Below, piece by piece: positions 1 to 11,862 of a stretch of 64,000 nucleotides of DNA (the stretch's first letter is position 1; every line of letters begins with the position of its first letter). The translations under genes were made by a program, and so were the position numbers. The stretch is taken from contig NC_134431.1 in assembly GCF_030867145.1 (NCBI RefSeq), forward strand, positions 8,695,089 through 8,759,088. The letters are read 5' to 3'. The notes under the pieces were generated by a model. It saw only the letters and a program-made list of their open reading frames with translations. It made no database searches and had not been told where the DNA came from. Source of the DNA: Opisthocomus hoazin (lineage: Eukaryota; Chordata; Aves; Opisthocomiformes; Opisthocomidae).

Positions 1-1480
1 GACAGTGTCTGAACAGCAACGTGCCTTTCGTTCAGGAGGCGATGCCGCACCCCGGGTCAGCGCGGCTGCCTGCCGGCTGCAGGTGTTCAGATGGAAAGCT
101 AGGCACTCACTTTTCAGCCGAGCAAACCGGGGTGTGCGTGTCTTGGATGGAGGCTGCTGCCTGATTTATTACAGACTCAGCTCTAGGTGCCTCAGGAGAG
201 TAAGTCCTGGCAGAGGATGAGAGGCGAGCGTGTGTATGGATGGATTGCAGCGCACAAAATGCTGCATTGTAGTAAGACTGCCTGGAACGCGCCAAAGCTG
301 GGAGCGGGGAGGATGAATGAGTCCTCCAGCCTGGTTTGCATTCCTCTGCCCTCCCCACTCCTTCCTCCAGCTGGTGAACGGGGCGGGCGGGCAGCCCTGG
401 GCTCTCGGTCTGTCTTGGGAAGCCACGAGGCAGACGAGCGCTGGCTGGGAGCGTTGCTGGCCTGGCAGAGCACGCGGAGGGTGCTGGCAGTGCCGGGGGA
501 CCCGCTCCGCTGTGAGCATCCCCCAGAAGGCTGATTTTGGCAAAAAGTGGTTTTCCATACAGTGACAGCTTACCTTATTGACCTCAGGTTGCTCTTTCAA
601 AAGTCTCCATTTAGCTGGAAATTAGGTGCTTAAAATGTCACCGGACTGTCATGAGTCACTGTCCAGGCCACTTTCATACGACAGAGCCAGTTCTCCCATG
701 TGTCACTGGAAAGTCCGCGCTTGAGCCTGGCGTGATGTGATTTTAAAAACACCTTCACGAGAAGCTGCTCTGTTTCCTTCCCCCCTCCAGCTGCTTTCCT
801 GGCCGTGCTGTAGCCCCGGCCCCTGGTAGCCAGCCCACCTCTCCTGCGGCTGTTCGGCTGCCGCTTCCCTGCCAGGTGTACATGGTCCTGCTAGCGCCGG
901 GTCTCTTTGCGGTCAGGGACTGTTCGGGTCTGGCAGCAGCGGTGTGTCAGCAGTATCTGAAGGGGTCATCGATTTGCGGAGTGTGACGATGTCCTGGGCT
1001 GGTGGATCACGCCCAGCTGCTAACAGGGCACCCCTCTGCTAATGGGGTTTCATCAGGGGCTCGCTGACTGTGCTTTTAGGGCTGATTTGGGCACCAAATC
1101 TGTGATGGGAATGGGATCCTGACCCCACCTGGTGCTCATCAGCAGCCTGTCTTCGTGATAACTGGGGCTGAACCAGAACCGTTGACAGGGGATGGACATA
1201 CAGCCACGGGGACTGACAGCCCATCCCTGCGAGCTCCTGGCTGCTTAGTGCGTTGTGTCTGCGCAGTCGCTCTGTAAGGCACAGCGGGGTGCCTGACCCT
1301 GATTTACAGACGGAAGCTGAAACGCAGGGACTTCCCAGGCTTTCCCCTGTGCCCGCTCCTGCTGCTGACCTGCAAGATACCCCATCCACAACCGATGTCT
1401 TGGGTGCGAACAGGGAATGGGACGCAGCCTTGGCATCCGGGCTGCCACCAGAGGAGAAAATAGCCCTGCGAAAGGACTGC
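1..1480. other. Upstream flank, no gene recognised
   Basis: I find no splice-bounded coding exon, repeat family or RNA gene here that I can name. Open frames are short and lack recognisable domains. KCNK15 and CCN5, which lie upstream of ADA in human, were looked for by protein similarity and not seen. Confidence 0.5.
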
Positions 1481-2290
1481 TGTATTTGAATGCTCATCTT
1501 CTTTTCCCCAGCCAGGCCTGGCGGGTGAACCGCAGGTCCCGGGGGCAGCGGGAAGCGATCTCGCTCCGGGACCACCGGAGGTGGCTGGCCTTCCCGCGGG
1601 GCGTCTGCTGCCCTGCTGAATCGGGGCCCATCACCCGCATCGCCCCGGCTCCGGGGGGCTGGAGCCGCAGCCTGGGGTGGAGGTGCGGGCGGCAAGGGTG
1701 CCGCAGCCCTGCAGCCCCGGCCCCACAGCCCCTGCAACCCCAGCCCTGCAGCCCCCGGCCCGCAGCCCCTGTCCAGCAGTCCCCGGCCCTGCAGCCCCCG
1801 GCCCCGCAGCCCCGCTCCCGCAGCCCCCGTCCCGCAGCCCCCGCTCCCGCAGCCCCGGCCCCGCAGCCCCTGTCCCGCAGCCCCCGGCCCGCAGCCCCCG
1901 GCCCCGCAGCCCCGCTCCCACAGCCCCTGTCCCGCAGCCCTGTCCCCACAGCCCCTGTCCCGCAGTCCCTGTCCCGTAGCCCCGGGCCCGTAGCCCCGGG
2001 CCCGCAGCGGCGCGCGGGCTCTGCCTCCCCCTGGCGGCCGCTCTGCTCGGGCTCGGCCCCGCATCTCCCCCCGGCCCCCCCGCCCCGGGCCCCCCTGCCG
2101 CCCCCCGCTCCCCCGGTGGCCCCCCCCCCCCGTGGCGGGGTGCCGGCGGGTGCGGGGCTGCGAGGCAGAGCCTGCTCCTTCCCCGCTCAGCCCCGTGCCT
2201 GCAGCTGCACCTTGCGCCGGTGGGCAAAGCCCGCCCGCTGAACCCGCAGCCAGCCTTGCGTCGGCCTGGGGAGCGGGAGGGAGCGCAGCC
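1480..2290. promoter_or_regulatory. Orphan CpG-rich block, possible CpG island
   Basis: About 800 bp of very GC-rich, CpG-containing sequence surround and follow the minisatellite at 1.69-2.01 kb. The right half (about 2,005-2,240) has many CpG dinucleotides and long C runs, as in vertebrate CpG-island promoters. No coding exon that I recognise follows on either strand, so a promoter role is an inference. The long open frames through it are a by-product of low stop-codon density in GC-rich DNA. Confidence 0.45.
1690..2010. repeat. C-rich minisatellite, about 14-15 bp variant units
   Basis: The plus strand is built of imperfect copies of CCCGCAGCCCC joined by CTGTC, CGGCC or CTCC linkers, about 20 copies over 320 bp. 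The minus strand therefore carries dense G runs with short loops, the pattern expected of G-quadruplex-forming DNA. It sits inside the GC-rich block and about 9.8 kb upstream of the ADA start. Low-complexity proteins read from it in several frames are artefacts. Confidence 0.85.
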
Positions 2291-5200
2291 GGCCTCACTG
2301 CAGGCGGCTGTCTAAAAACCGAAGCTGTTCTCTTCCCAATCATCTGTTTTCCATTTCTTCTGCAGCCGTTGAAGCCAAGCACAGAACGGAACAAGAGCTC
2401 CGGGAGATCCTATAGAATATTAATGGGGTCGGGGCCCGGGGTTAGATGAATTAAAGGGTCTCCAGAAATCTCCAGCTCAACATGCCGAGGGTCGGTTTCT
2501 CTTCAAACATTTTTCGCTGGAGCACGAGGCCGTGCCCGGTCTGCCCTGGGGCTCGCAGCCGCCGTTCGCCGGGGCAGCAGCCAGGCAGCCCCCTGTATGC
2601 CCCAGCAGCACCGTCCCTGCGGGGAGCCAGCACTGGGGAGGTGGGTGGGAGCGCCCGGCTGTTCCCCTGCTCCCTCTGCTTCTGCTCCCCTTCACCTGCC
2701 TCCCTCCCTTCCTGCTATTTCTCCTTTTAACAGCATCCGATGCGATAGCCCCTGGTGTGGACATTTCTGCTGGTGGTCCGCAAGCCCGGTTTGAGGAGAG
2801 AACAACTCCTGGGACCAGGACCCCATGTGTCAGTGCTGTGATCACTTGGGATCAGCCAGACCCTAGCTGGCATTGCAAACTGGGTGATCTGGGCATCCTG
2901 GGATGGCAGCCTTGAGCTGGGACCAGGGAGGACAGTTGAAGTTACTGCTCTCTGGGCATGAAAATAGCTCCTGTACCTGTGAAACCCACTGAGAGGTAGC
3001 GTGGAGCAGTAGCGGGGATGGACCAGTGCCAGGACCAAACCCTGCTGCCTGCCAGGTTCGGGGGCCCTGCAGGGTCTTGCTGCGCCCTGGGTTGGGGTGG
3101 CAGCGGATGGAGGGAATCCCCCAGCTTTGCTTTGCAGGATGGGTCACTGCAGCTGTCAGAGCCCTGGGAACACTAACGGGATTTACTGGCCCTGAGCAGC
3201 CTCACCTGGTGGGCCCAGGAACTCTATTTAAACTCAGCCCAGGGCACCAGGCTCTTCCTGACCTGAGCTGGAAGAGTGCTGGGCTCTAGCTCAGCTGCAG
3301 CAGGACCTGGCTACAGGGCCCTTGGTCCTGACCTCAACCTGCTGACTGTCTTCCTGGCTTGGGGTCAGCCCTGCCCCATCCCTATGGACCTGCCTGGTGC
3401 TACTGAACCTGATCCTAGCCATGACGGGTGGACTGACTTCCCCGTTTGACCTGGGACCTGCCTCATCGCTGTGATGTTGCCTTATGGTCTGTGCTCTTGG
3501 TTGGACCTTGCTGCTGCCTCTGGGTCTGTGCTGCTCTGTAACACCTGGATTTGGGCATAGATCCAAACATCTGGACTGGGATGGAGATGCAGGTGGGTGA
3601 CAACAATGGACTCCTTAGCCCTGGCCCACGGGTGCTGCTGGGAAGACCAAGGACCCCCTTCAGCTCTGGCACTGCCATGCTACAGCCTGAGCAGGATGGC
3701 TTGGTTGCAGCTGGTGGAATAACACAGCACTAGATCCCTGATGTGGTGGGGTTTCAGACAGCGGCAATGCCCTCTCCCCCGGCACTGAGGGGCCCACGGG
3801 GAACCTCTCCCCATGTGTGACCTGTCCCGTGCAGTGCCTCCTGTGCCCCTGCAGCAGCTGGCCAGCCCCGCTCCCATCCCTCTGCCCCCAGTCCCACCCC
3901 GAATGGCTGCATGGTGAAGGGCTGAGAGCTCCGTCAAAACCCCTGAAAAAGCACAAAGCTGATCCTGTGGATCCCTGGGGAGGAAAAAACAGGCTCCAGA
4001 GGGTGGCACGCTGCGGAGAGGTGAGGCACGGTGTGAGAGCGGGAGCTGGGAGCTCGCAAATCCCCTTGGGGCCTGCCCGCCCTGGGCAGCGGAGCTGGGC
4101 TGGGGACCCTGGGGAGATGGGGGTTCTCCCGCTGTGACAGCACCCTGCTCATGAGCTGAGGCTGCGATGTTAGAAAGAGTCGGAGGGGGGCAATACCATG
4201 CTGCTGTTTTCCGCTGCTCGGTCCCAACCAAAGTTCTCTAAGAAGGTCGGGTTTGGCAGAAGCGTTCTCCCTTTCTTTAGTGTGCCGTTGCAGTGAAGGT
4301 GGGGTGCGTGGTGCTGGCCTGTGGCCTCTCGGCCCTGCTGGGACACGCTGTCCTGGGCTCCCCTCTGTCCAGTAGCAGCCCGGGTGCCAACGTCTGGCTG
4401 AGCGCTTGTAATCTAATTACCTGGCTTATGCTGGGGTCTGGAGGGCAGCTCAGCACCCCCAGCGCAACACGTGCAGCTAAACCCCAAGCGCGCAGAGTCT
4501 CGCTGGGGCTGGGGAAGCTTGTTCCTGCTGGTCGCAGCTGCCAGGTGTGTGTACAACACCCTGGCCAGAGGTTTCATTTGGGATCATTGCTACTCTTCCA
4601 TAATGCAGTGACTCTGCAACTTTTAGACAGAGCTTGGCCATGGGACAGGGTGTGACACCTGATCTAGCTCCTTCACTGCTGGAGCAGCCTGTGAGGATGG
4701 AAATCTGCTCCCAGCACAGCCCTTCCTGGGAGGAAGAGGTGGGAAAGCACCATGGGTTTGGGGCTGCAGAACTTTGCATACGTGTAAAACTGCACAAGCC
4801 TTGGCTCTCTGGGTCCTGCCCTGCAGAGATAAAATCAGAGGTGTCAGCCCATGTGTCTCCTGGTCCTTGTTCAAAAAGTGGGTTTGAATAGAGACAGTGT
4901 TAACTGCCCACAGCTGGGCTTACACTTAGCTGAATCTGCATTGCTCTGCTCAGTGACCCCCTCACAAGAGCAGGGCAGCCTGCTCGGTGTGGAATTTCCT
5001 CGAGAGAAGTCCTGCAGGAAGGGGTGTACAGGGGAGTTGTTCTGGATGGGGCTTGGCACGCTTCCCTCCGCTCCTCCCCAGCAGGTCCCAGTGCGACGGG
5101 CTGCGCTGTGGGTGCGGGGAGCTCTGAGCTGGGCCCAGCAGGGCTAGTCCAGCTCCGCAGGAGAGGTCAGGCGGGTCTGAGTGGGACACTGGGATCATGT

Positions 5201-8200
5201 TCCAGCCTCAGCCTGGACGCCATGCTGCTGCTCCTGCAGATGTTTTGATCTGCAGGTGAGCTGTGCCTCTGGAGACAGTGGTGAAAACCCTCAGGAAAAG
5301 CACGTTGTGCCAGGCTGGGCTGAATTTGGGTGCAAACCTTGGTCTCTGGTGCATGGTGAGCACTGGTCTCAGCAGAGCAGGGCCTAATCCTCTCTGTCCT
5401 CGCAGGACGGTTCCTCCTCCTGCAAAACGGCGAGAATGGCTCTGCCCTGCGTCATGCCTTGGCTCCTCAGAGTGCTGCTGGAAGGCTGTGCTCAGGGCAG
5501 CGGAGCTGTGGTGCTGCGTCCCAGCTCTGTTACGCCCAGTGCCCTGAATAGGGGATGTGTGTGTTTAATCAACAACGTAACAGAGGAATGTGCCCAGCAA
5601 TGACCCCACCTCCTTATTGCTGGGAATTGGACCGAGCTGCACTGGGACCTGCCCCAGCATGACATGGGGACCCACTGGGATCTGCTGGAACACGCCCGGC
5701 TCACGTCCTGCTCTTGTCTCTGGGTTTCCCTTTGTGAAAATCAGGGCCAGGGCAAGGTGGGGTGGGTGTGTGCATGGGCTGGGCTCCCCTGGGGTGGGAC
5801 AGGAGACCCTCTCAGTGCCTGCACATGGTGGAGTCTCTGGGCACTGACCCAGACAGTGGGGCAGGAGGGGGGATCCCTCATCATCCCAAGCTGCTACTGC
5901 TGGGAAGGTGGCTCCAGTCCTGCAAGTAGCATCAGGTTCAGTAATTCCCGGGCAGCAAAGCCTTCCTCCAGTACCTGAGGCATCTTCCTTTGTGGTGAAG
6001 GAGGTGGGCTTCTTCCAGTGTGTTTGGCCAGGGAAGCCTTGTACCCACCCACTGCCTTATCTCCTGGCCTCCTTGGGATGATCTTGGCTGATAATGATGT
6101 TGGCCTTAATCTGGGAAGAGGTCACATCCCGGTGAGGTTTCTGTCTGAGCTGCTGTGCATGGTTCAGGTTTCTCTCTGCTCCTTCACTCGACAGCCTGGC
6201 ACAAGAGGGATGGGGCCATGTCTTTCCACAGGTTGGAGCTGGCTCCTTTTCTTCCCCCCCAGGAGGAATCAAAGGGCAGCCAGAGCCCAAGGGCCCAGGA
6301 GGAGATGAGCTGTCTGCACCTCGCCACCGTGGCACAGCAAAGTGGACCCTGCTTCTGTTTGTGGTGCTGTTACCCTTGGTCTTGAACTTGCGTGCTTGAT
6401 TTTAATACTGTGAAACAGGCTGACAAAGCGGGCAGGGCAGCGGGAAGGGTGGTGCTCCGCCAAGGAGAAGCAGCCCCATGCTGCAGGGACTGTGTGCTTC
6501 TCTCGCCTGTGGGCACCGGGTCCATCTGCACCCTGTGATCCGATGAGCTGGGTGAGAGCGGGGCTGCCTCTATCCTGAGATAATCCACAGCTTCCAGGGG
6601 GGCCCTCATAGGCATTTCCAGGTCTGAAATGCTGCCGGATCCAGACTACTGCTCTTTTTCACAGCGCAAAGCACTGGCTCTGTATTTCTCTGCTATATCA
6701 CCTTTGAAGCTGTGCTGTACCCTTGTCCTGTGGGCCCTGGAGGAGCCAGATTTCCACATAGCTCAATCCCTTCTGGTGCAGGAGATGTTCAGAATAGGTT
6801 GAAATATATTAGCAAGGCCCGATGCTTGGTGCAGATTGGCCCTCTGTGTTAGTCTTAATCCGGTGAGGGGATTGGACTGCTCAGTGACCGGGCTGGCAGC
6901 AGCCCATGTGGCTCTGCCAGCGGCTGCATCCCGGGATGTGCCTGTATGCCCAGGTGTCTCTGCTGGGCATGTTGTCCTCAGCCCGGTGTGCATTTCTGTG
7001 CTGCTCAAAAATGCACTGAAATGGGAAATGCAACCTGTTTACAGGGTAGACTCATCTGTATGTCTTGGGGGGAGTTTCCACTGTGGACGTTAGTAGATCT
7101 TTCTATTTTCAGGCTAGTATTGCATTTAGCGTGTGAAGGTTGTGGTTTCTGTGGGAGCAGTGCCAGGCAGGAGCCCCCAGCAAGGTCTGCCCAGCGGCAG
7201 CTCTCGGGCATACCCAGGTAGCCATCAGCCCTCCAAGGAGCTGCTCCGTGGCACCGCATGGTTGCCTTAATGCTCTTGGGGCTGCAGTTACATGAACATC
7301 CCTAGGAAAAGCCTGTCACCCACTCCCTGCTGGCAGAGAGCAAGGGGAAAGCCTGCGTGGGACCACAGTGCGATGCAGGACCTGCTTCTGCTTTTGGAGG
7401 CCACTGTTGGGTCTGCTTCCAGCTCCTTTGCAAGGAGAGGGCAAACAAAGTCCTTTCAGGGAGCAGAGTGGTTCCTCAGCTGGGTTTTTGCCTTTCCCAC
7501 TGACTGCAGGGTCCCATGACCCGCAGCAGGAACCGAGTGGGTCACAGCTGAGTTCCCACCAGTGACTCCAGCATGGGCACTGGTGATGGCTTGCCCTGGG
7601 GCAAAGGTTTTCCCTGCCCTGTGGGGAAGCTGCGGAACTTAAATGGGAAATGCTGAGATATGTTAGGGCTTTGTCTCAAACACAAGAATTTTGCAGAAGC
7701 AATGGATGAATGGATGTCTGGGCTGAGAGTGTCCACGCTTGCAAAAATAACCAGTATAGCAGTATGTTGTGGTTATGCAGGACATCAGCATTTATAATCC
7801 CTTACTGGTAGAGTTAATCTAAACACTTTTTCCTCTTAGCCACTTACAACAGGCTGTCGTGTGACACTTTGGTATCTGGTTAGAAAACAGAAACAAACAA
7901 ACAAAAAACCCCAAAATGAAACAGAAGTGCTTTTTTTTTTTTTTCTTAAATCTAGGCCCAGTGTAAGCACATTCTTTAGTATTTTCAGACAGTTGTTTGC
8001 AGGTGTCAGCAACCCTGACACACAGCTGGCCTTAACCTGTAGGGGCAAGAGAAAAGGAGCAGGCTTTTCATATAAGCCCTGGGAAATAAGCATTGGAATA
8101 TCTTCCAAGATCAGTTTTATCCCTACTTTGTTGCCTGGGATATTCCTAAAAATACAGAAGATAAATAATCAACAGCAGAGACCAGAGCCATGGGCAGGCT

Positions 8201-10750
8201 GTGCAGATGAGCAGTCGCTTCCCCTGGGGATGGCCTCAGAGCATCCTCATGTGGTGCCTTGTATGTGGCCAGACCACCCCAAGCATGAGATGTGTCCCTG
8301 TCCTTCTCACTGGCCCTGCTAGTCTGTGGTGGCTTCCATACATGGTAATTCAGCCTGGGGTGCCTCTTGCATCCCCCAGTCCTGTTAGTGTGTGCACGGA
8401 TCCCTCACTCTGGCAGCCCTGGGGAAGCAGCAGAGCTGGTGCTCCTGCAGCTGCCCAGATGTGCGTCCTCCTGCCTGGGACTGCATCCTCCTGCTGTTTT
8501 CGCAGGTCAGGAGAGCCTCTGAACTCAGGGCAGTGACATGAACTGAGTGAGCAAAATCACACTGGGGTCTTTTGTAACCATGTTTCCCCCCAAGCTGTGG
8601 TTTCCTTTCTGTTCCTAGCAGTGAGCTTCTGGGGAGCATCTGCTATACTGAAGGGACAGAGGGGTTTGGTCTCTTCTCCACGCCAAAATGCCCTTCCTCA
8701 AAACTGAACCAGCACAGGGCTGTCTGTCTTTACCAGTGACTCAAGGGTGTGACCAAAATGGAAGGGAAAGCAAGTGAGGTCTGAAGTGTTGGGCTGACAC
8801 AAAGAGCCAAGCAAGGGTTTGGGTGGAATAGAGGTCCCTTTCTGTGCCCCTCTGCCTTCCCAAATAAGAAGTCACCATCAACCATTAAGTAACATACTCT
8901 TGTTCTTGAGCCTTTTGGCTGCAGGGAGATGTGGTGTTCTCCATAGGAAAACATTCAATGAATATCAACAGCACAGCAGTCACCACAGCCACCTGATTAA
9001 GCCAGTGGTAAAGATGGATAAAGTGGATCAGGGTCAGGGCAATCAAAATCAGCCCAAGCCTTATTACTAAGGCTCTGCAACACAGCTGCGTGCAATGAAT
9101 GCTCTCCTGGTGTTGACACTTCTGGAAACAGCTGAGTCTGCAGTGCACATATATTTGCTAAGCAGAAAAAAACCCTCAAAAGACCCTTACTGCACCATTC
9201 CCAGTTGGTGGGGCCAGTTCAGCTGCATTTATCCCTTTCTGACCTTTGCTAACAACTCTTCACCTGGCAAAAAACTGCACAGATGCCATTCTTCACCTCA
9301 TAATTTCCTTTAATCTCAAATAAAGGATATATATGACCTCTGTCCTCCCAGTGTAGATGACACATCACGCAAGGCTGTGCCCGCAGAAGGCCATTAGCAC
9401 CATGCAGCCACACTGGGACCATTTATGCTGGAGGTGCTTTGAACCAGAAGTCAGACCTCAAATAGGTGATGCTGGACATTCTCCAGGCAAAACAGGTGTT
9501 TTTCAAGTGCCTGCTAAAACAGCTCCTGATGTGGAGGGGAGACGGTCCATGTGAGCCGGGGCTCACCTTGCCCAGGGACAGTTTCACACCCAGTTGATAA
9601 TCTGCACACTCAAGCATTTTATTTCTGCCTTCTGTGCACACCCAGGGGAGTTTTACCCAAATTCAGCACTTGCAAAGCTTTGGGAGCCTGGAAAATTTCA
9701 GTGGCTCCAGAAATCACAAGTTTTAGTGCAGAAAGTACCTGCTGCTTATTCCCACCAGTTTCCCGTGAGCCTGGCGCTGCGGGGCTCCATCCCACGGGCT
9801 GCTGAAAGCCCCGAGCAGTGCTGGCACCACGCTTGGCAGCGAACAGTTACTTTCCCCTGCCAGTCACTATTTTGTAAAGAATATTTTTGCCAGTTAACTG
9901 TGGCTAATGTGCTTTCATCTCTACAGTACGGATCCAGTCAGGGCATCTCTGAAAGGTGGTACTTAATAAAAGAGAACATGTTGATGAACTTTCCTCCCCA
10001 GCCAAGCCCTGTGCTTTTCCCACGGGCTCTGCTGCAGTGCACAAACCCAAATGACCTTGGGATTCAGGCTGAAAAACTCCTGTTTTCTCAATGCCTACTT
10101 GGCTTTGGGGCAGAAATTCCATCACTGCTCTCATGGCAAAGCTGGGGAGGAGTGACAAGGGACACTGGTGACATTTCCTTGTGGAGCAACGACCAAGCAG
10201 CATGTTCTGTGTTTACTAAGCGGTGCCTAGCACCAGTTTTCAGCCCCCACCTTCAGGGCTGCTCGCTCCTTGGGGCTGTTTCACGTCACCTTGCTGGGGC
10301 AGCAGCGTGGCTGTGACAACGTGGGGCTGGAGGAGCGCCCAGCCCTCCCGGTCCCGCTCCGGCATAGCTAATCCCCTGCTGCCAGCTTCAACAAACAGCG
10401 TCCCTCTGGTGTAAACACAGCTGGGGAAGGAGAAGAGGAAACTTTATTTTCCAACCATTTGTGGTAGCGTTCACGCCTACAGCCCGGAGCGCTTTCTCTG
10501 CTTACATGGCAGCGCAAGTAATAATAGTGTTTCACATTGGCGTCGTGGTTTTCATCTCCACGGCTCCCCACAGAAAGGGCCTGCGGTTTGGGGATGGCCT
10601 CACCTGAGCAGGTGATCTCCAATCATGTGGAATGAACCTGTGGTCCTTGGCTCTGCAGTGATTTTGGGAACAGCACCTGCCTACTCAGCGCCTTCTGGGC
10701 AGCTTGGAGTTCATCTCGCCCAGGGCTGCACCAGGACCCAAGGGATGTTC
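2290..10750. other. Upstream intergenic sequence, no gene recognised
   Basis: About 8.5 kb without a coding exon I can support. It contains the TGACCT-rich block listed separately, a T run near 7,930-7,943, an isolated AATAAA at 9,319-9,324, and a 240-codon open frame at 9,594-10,316 with no recognisable domain. No tRNA or other structured RNA was recognised. Confidence 0.5.
2960..3570. repeat. Possible unclassified dispersed repeat with repeated GACCT motifs
   Basis: The stretch is internally repetitive for GACCTG, GGACCT and GAACCTG words. Exact TGACCT occurs at 3,259-3,264, 3,329-3,334 and 3,447-3,452. A TATTTAA box lies near 3,226-3,232. The texture resembles an old LTR or other dispersed repeat, but I cannot assign a family and saw no clear terminal repeats or target duplication. 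It could equally be unique low-complexity sequence. Confidence 0.25.
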
Positions 10751-11260
10751 ACAGAATCACAGAATGGCAGGGGTTGGAAGGGACCTCTATGGGACATCTA
10801 GTCCAACCCCCCTGCCGAAGCAGGGTCACCTACAGCAGGCTGCACAAGACCTTGTCCAGGCGGGTCTTGAATATCTCCAGAGAAGGAGACTCCACAACCT
10901 CCCTGGGCAGCCTGTTCGAGGGCTCCGTCACCCTCAGAGGGAAGAAGTTCTTCCTCGTGTTCAGACGGAACTTTCTCTGCTTCAGTTTGTGCCCATTGCC
11001 CCTTGTCCTGTTGCTGGGCACCACTGAAAAGAGTTTGACTCCGTCCTCCTGACACCCACCCTGCAGATATTTATAAGCATCTGTAAGGTCCCCTCTCAGC
11101 CTTCTCTTCTTCAGGCTGAACAAGCCCAACTCCCTCAGCCTTTCCTCATAGGAGAGATGCTCCAGTCCCCTCATCATCCTTGTAGCCCTCCGCCGGACTC
11201 TCTCCAGTAGCTCCTGATCTTTCTTGAACTGGGGAACCCAGAACTGGGACACAGCTCACT
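10751..11260 (-). mobile_element. CR1 LINE, 5'-truncated, 3' end of ORF2 plus tail
   Basis: On the minus strand this reads as the 3' end of a chicken-repeat-1 non-LTR retrotransposon. A continuous frame of about 140 codons (11,252 down to 10,830, with its stop) encodes the typical end of CR1 ORF2, including the [13 protein letters not shown] block, the RTRGNGHKL block and the [14 protein letters not shown] block. The short 3' UTR ends at 10,751 in two copies of the characteristic CR1 terminal octamer (ATTCTGTG-type). Like most copies it lacks the 5' part, with the reverse-transcriptase core and all of ORF1 absent, so it cannot be autonomous. The frame has no stop or frameshift, suggesting a fairly young insertion. 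It lies about 0.45 kb upstream of the ADA CpG island. The 5' boundary is approximate. Confidence 0.95.
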
Positions 11261-11560
11261 CTGGGGAGTGGTTCCACCTTCCAGATTTGCCTTTAGCTAA
11301 ATGGGCGCGACTTAGTGGGTGCTCCAAGACCAAAAGCTCTGCGTTCTGCATGCTCAGTGGGGAGGAGCAGGACTTTTTGTCCCGGTGTCTCTCAACGATG
11401 CAGGCTGCCATGTGCACCTCCTGTGGGAGAGGAAGGCAGAGGGAGCAGAGTAAAACACGGCCAGGTTACTAAAGATAAGCAAGGAAACGCCGAGCAGGAG
11501 TTTGCGGGAGCTGAAGGCAGGCGTACGACGGACCCAAGTCTGCACAGCCACGGAACGGAC
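11261..11560 (+). other. ADA proximal upstream sequence
   Basis: About 300 bp of single-copy-looking sequence lie between the CR1 insertion and the GC-rich ADA promoter. It holds a GATAAG motif near 11,473 but nothing that can be firmly called a site. Confidence 0.4.
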
Positions 11561-11826
11561 CCGGGGAACCTCCGGGCAGCAGCTCCGCGAGCAGGAGAGC
11601 GGGTGAGAGATGATCGCTCCCGAGCAATTAAGTCCTTTTTAGGCGAAAATAAATACTGCCGCATTAGCTTAAGCCTGCGATCAAATCCGCCGATCGCATT
11701 CCGGTGCTGCGGGCCGAGCCCTCGCGGGGCGGGGCAGGGGGCGGGGCGCGGGGCGGGGCGGGGCGAGCAGGGCGCGGAGCGGAGCGGGGCGGCGGGCGCG
11801 GAGCGGGGCAGCGGCGGGGCGGCGGC

Positions 11827-11862
11827 ATGGAGCGGGGGCTGTGCGTCTTCGGGGACCCTAAG
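11827..11862 (+). CDS. ADA: ADA exon 1 coding part (residues 1-12)
   Basis: The ATG lies in a strong context (GGCGGC before, G after) just inside the CpG island. It encodes 12 residues ending in GDPK, aligned with the KPK end of human exon 1 but otherwise divergent, as is usual for this flexible N-terminus. The donor is GTGAGG at 11,863. The phase-0 junction joins directly to Val13 of exon 2. Confidence 0.9.

Noticed and set aside
1039-2394. 451-codon minus-strand open frame
   Set aside because: It runs through the GC-rich minisatellite, where stop codons are rare. The product is low-complexity Gly/Arg/Ala repeat, and other frames of the same stretch are equally open.
8885-9148. Minus-strand frame with a hydrophobic stretch resembling a membrane protein
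   Set aside because: Only 87 codons, no splice signals and no family match; a chance hydrophobic run.
1-10750. KCNK15 or CCN5, expected from human synteny upstream of ADA
   Set aside because: No frame shows potassium-channel pore or CCN cysteine-rich motifs. They may lie further upstream, be missing, or be unassembled.
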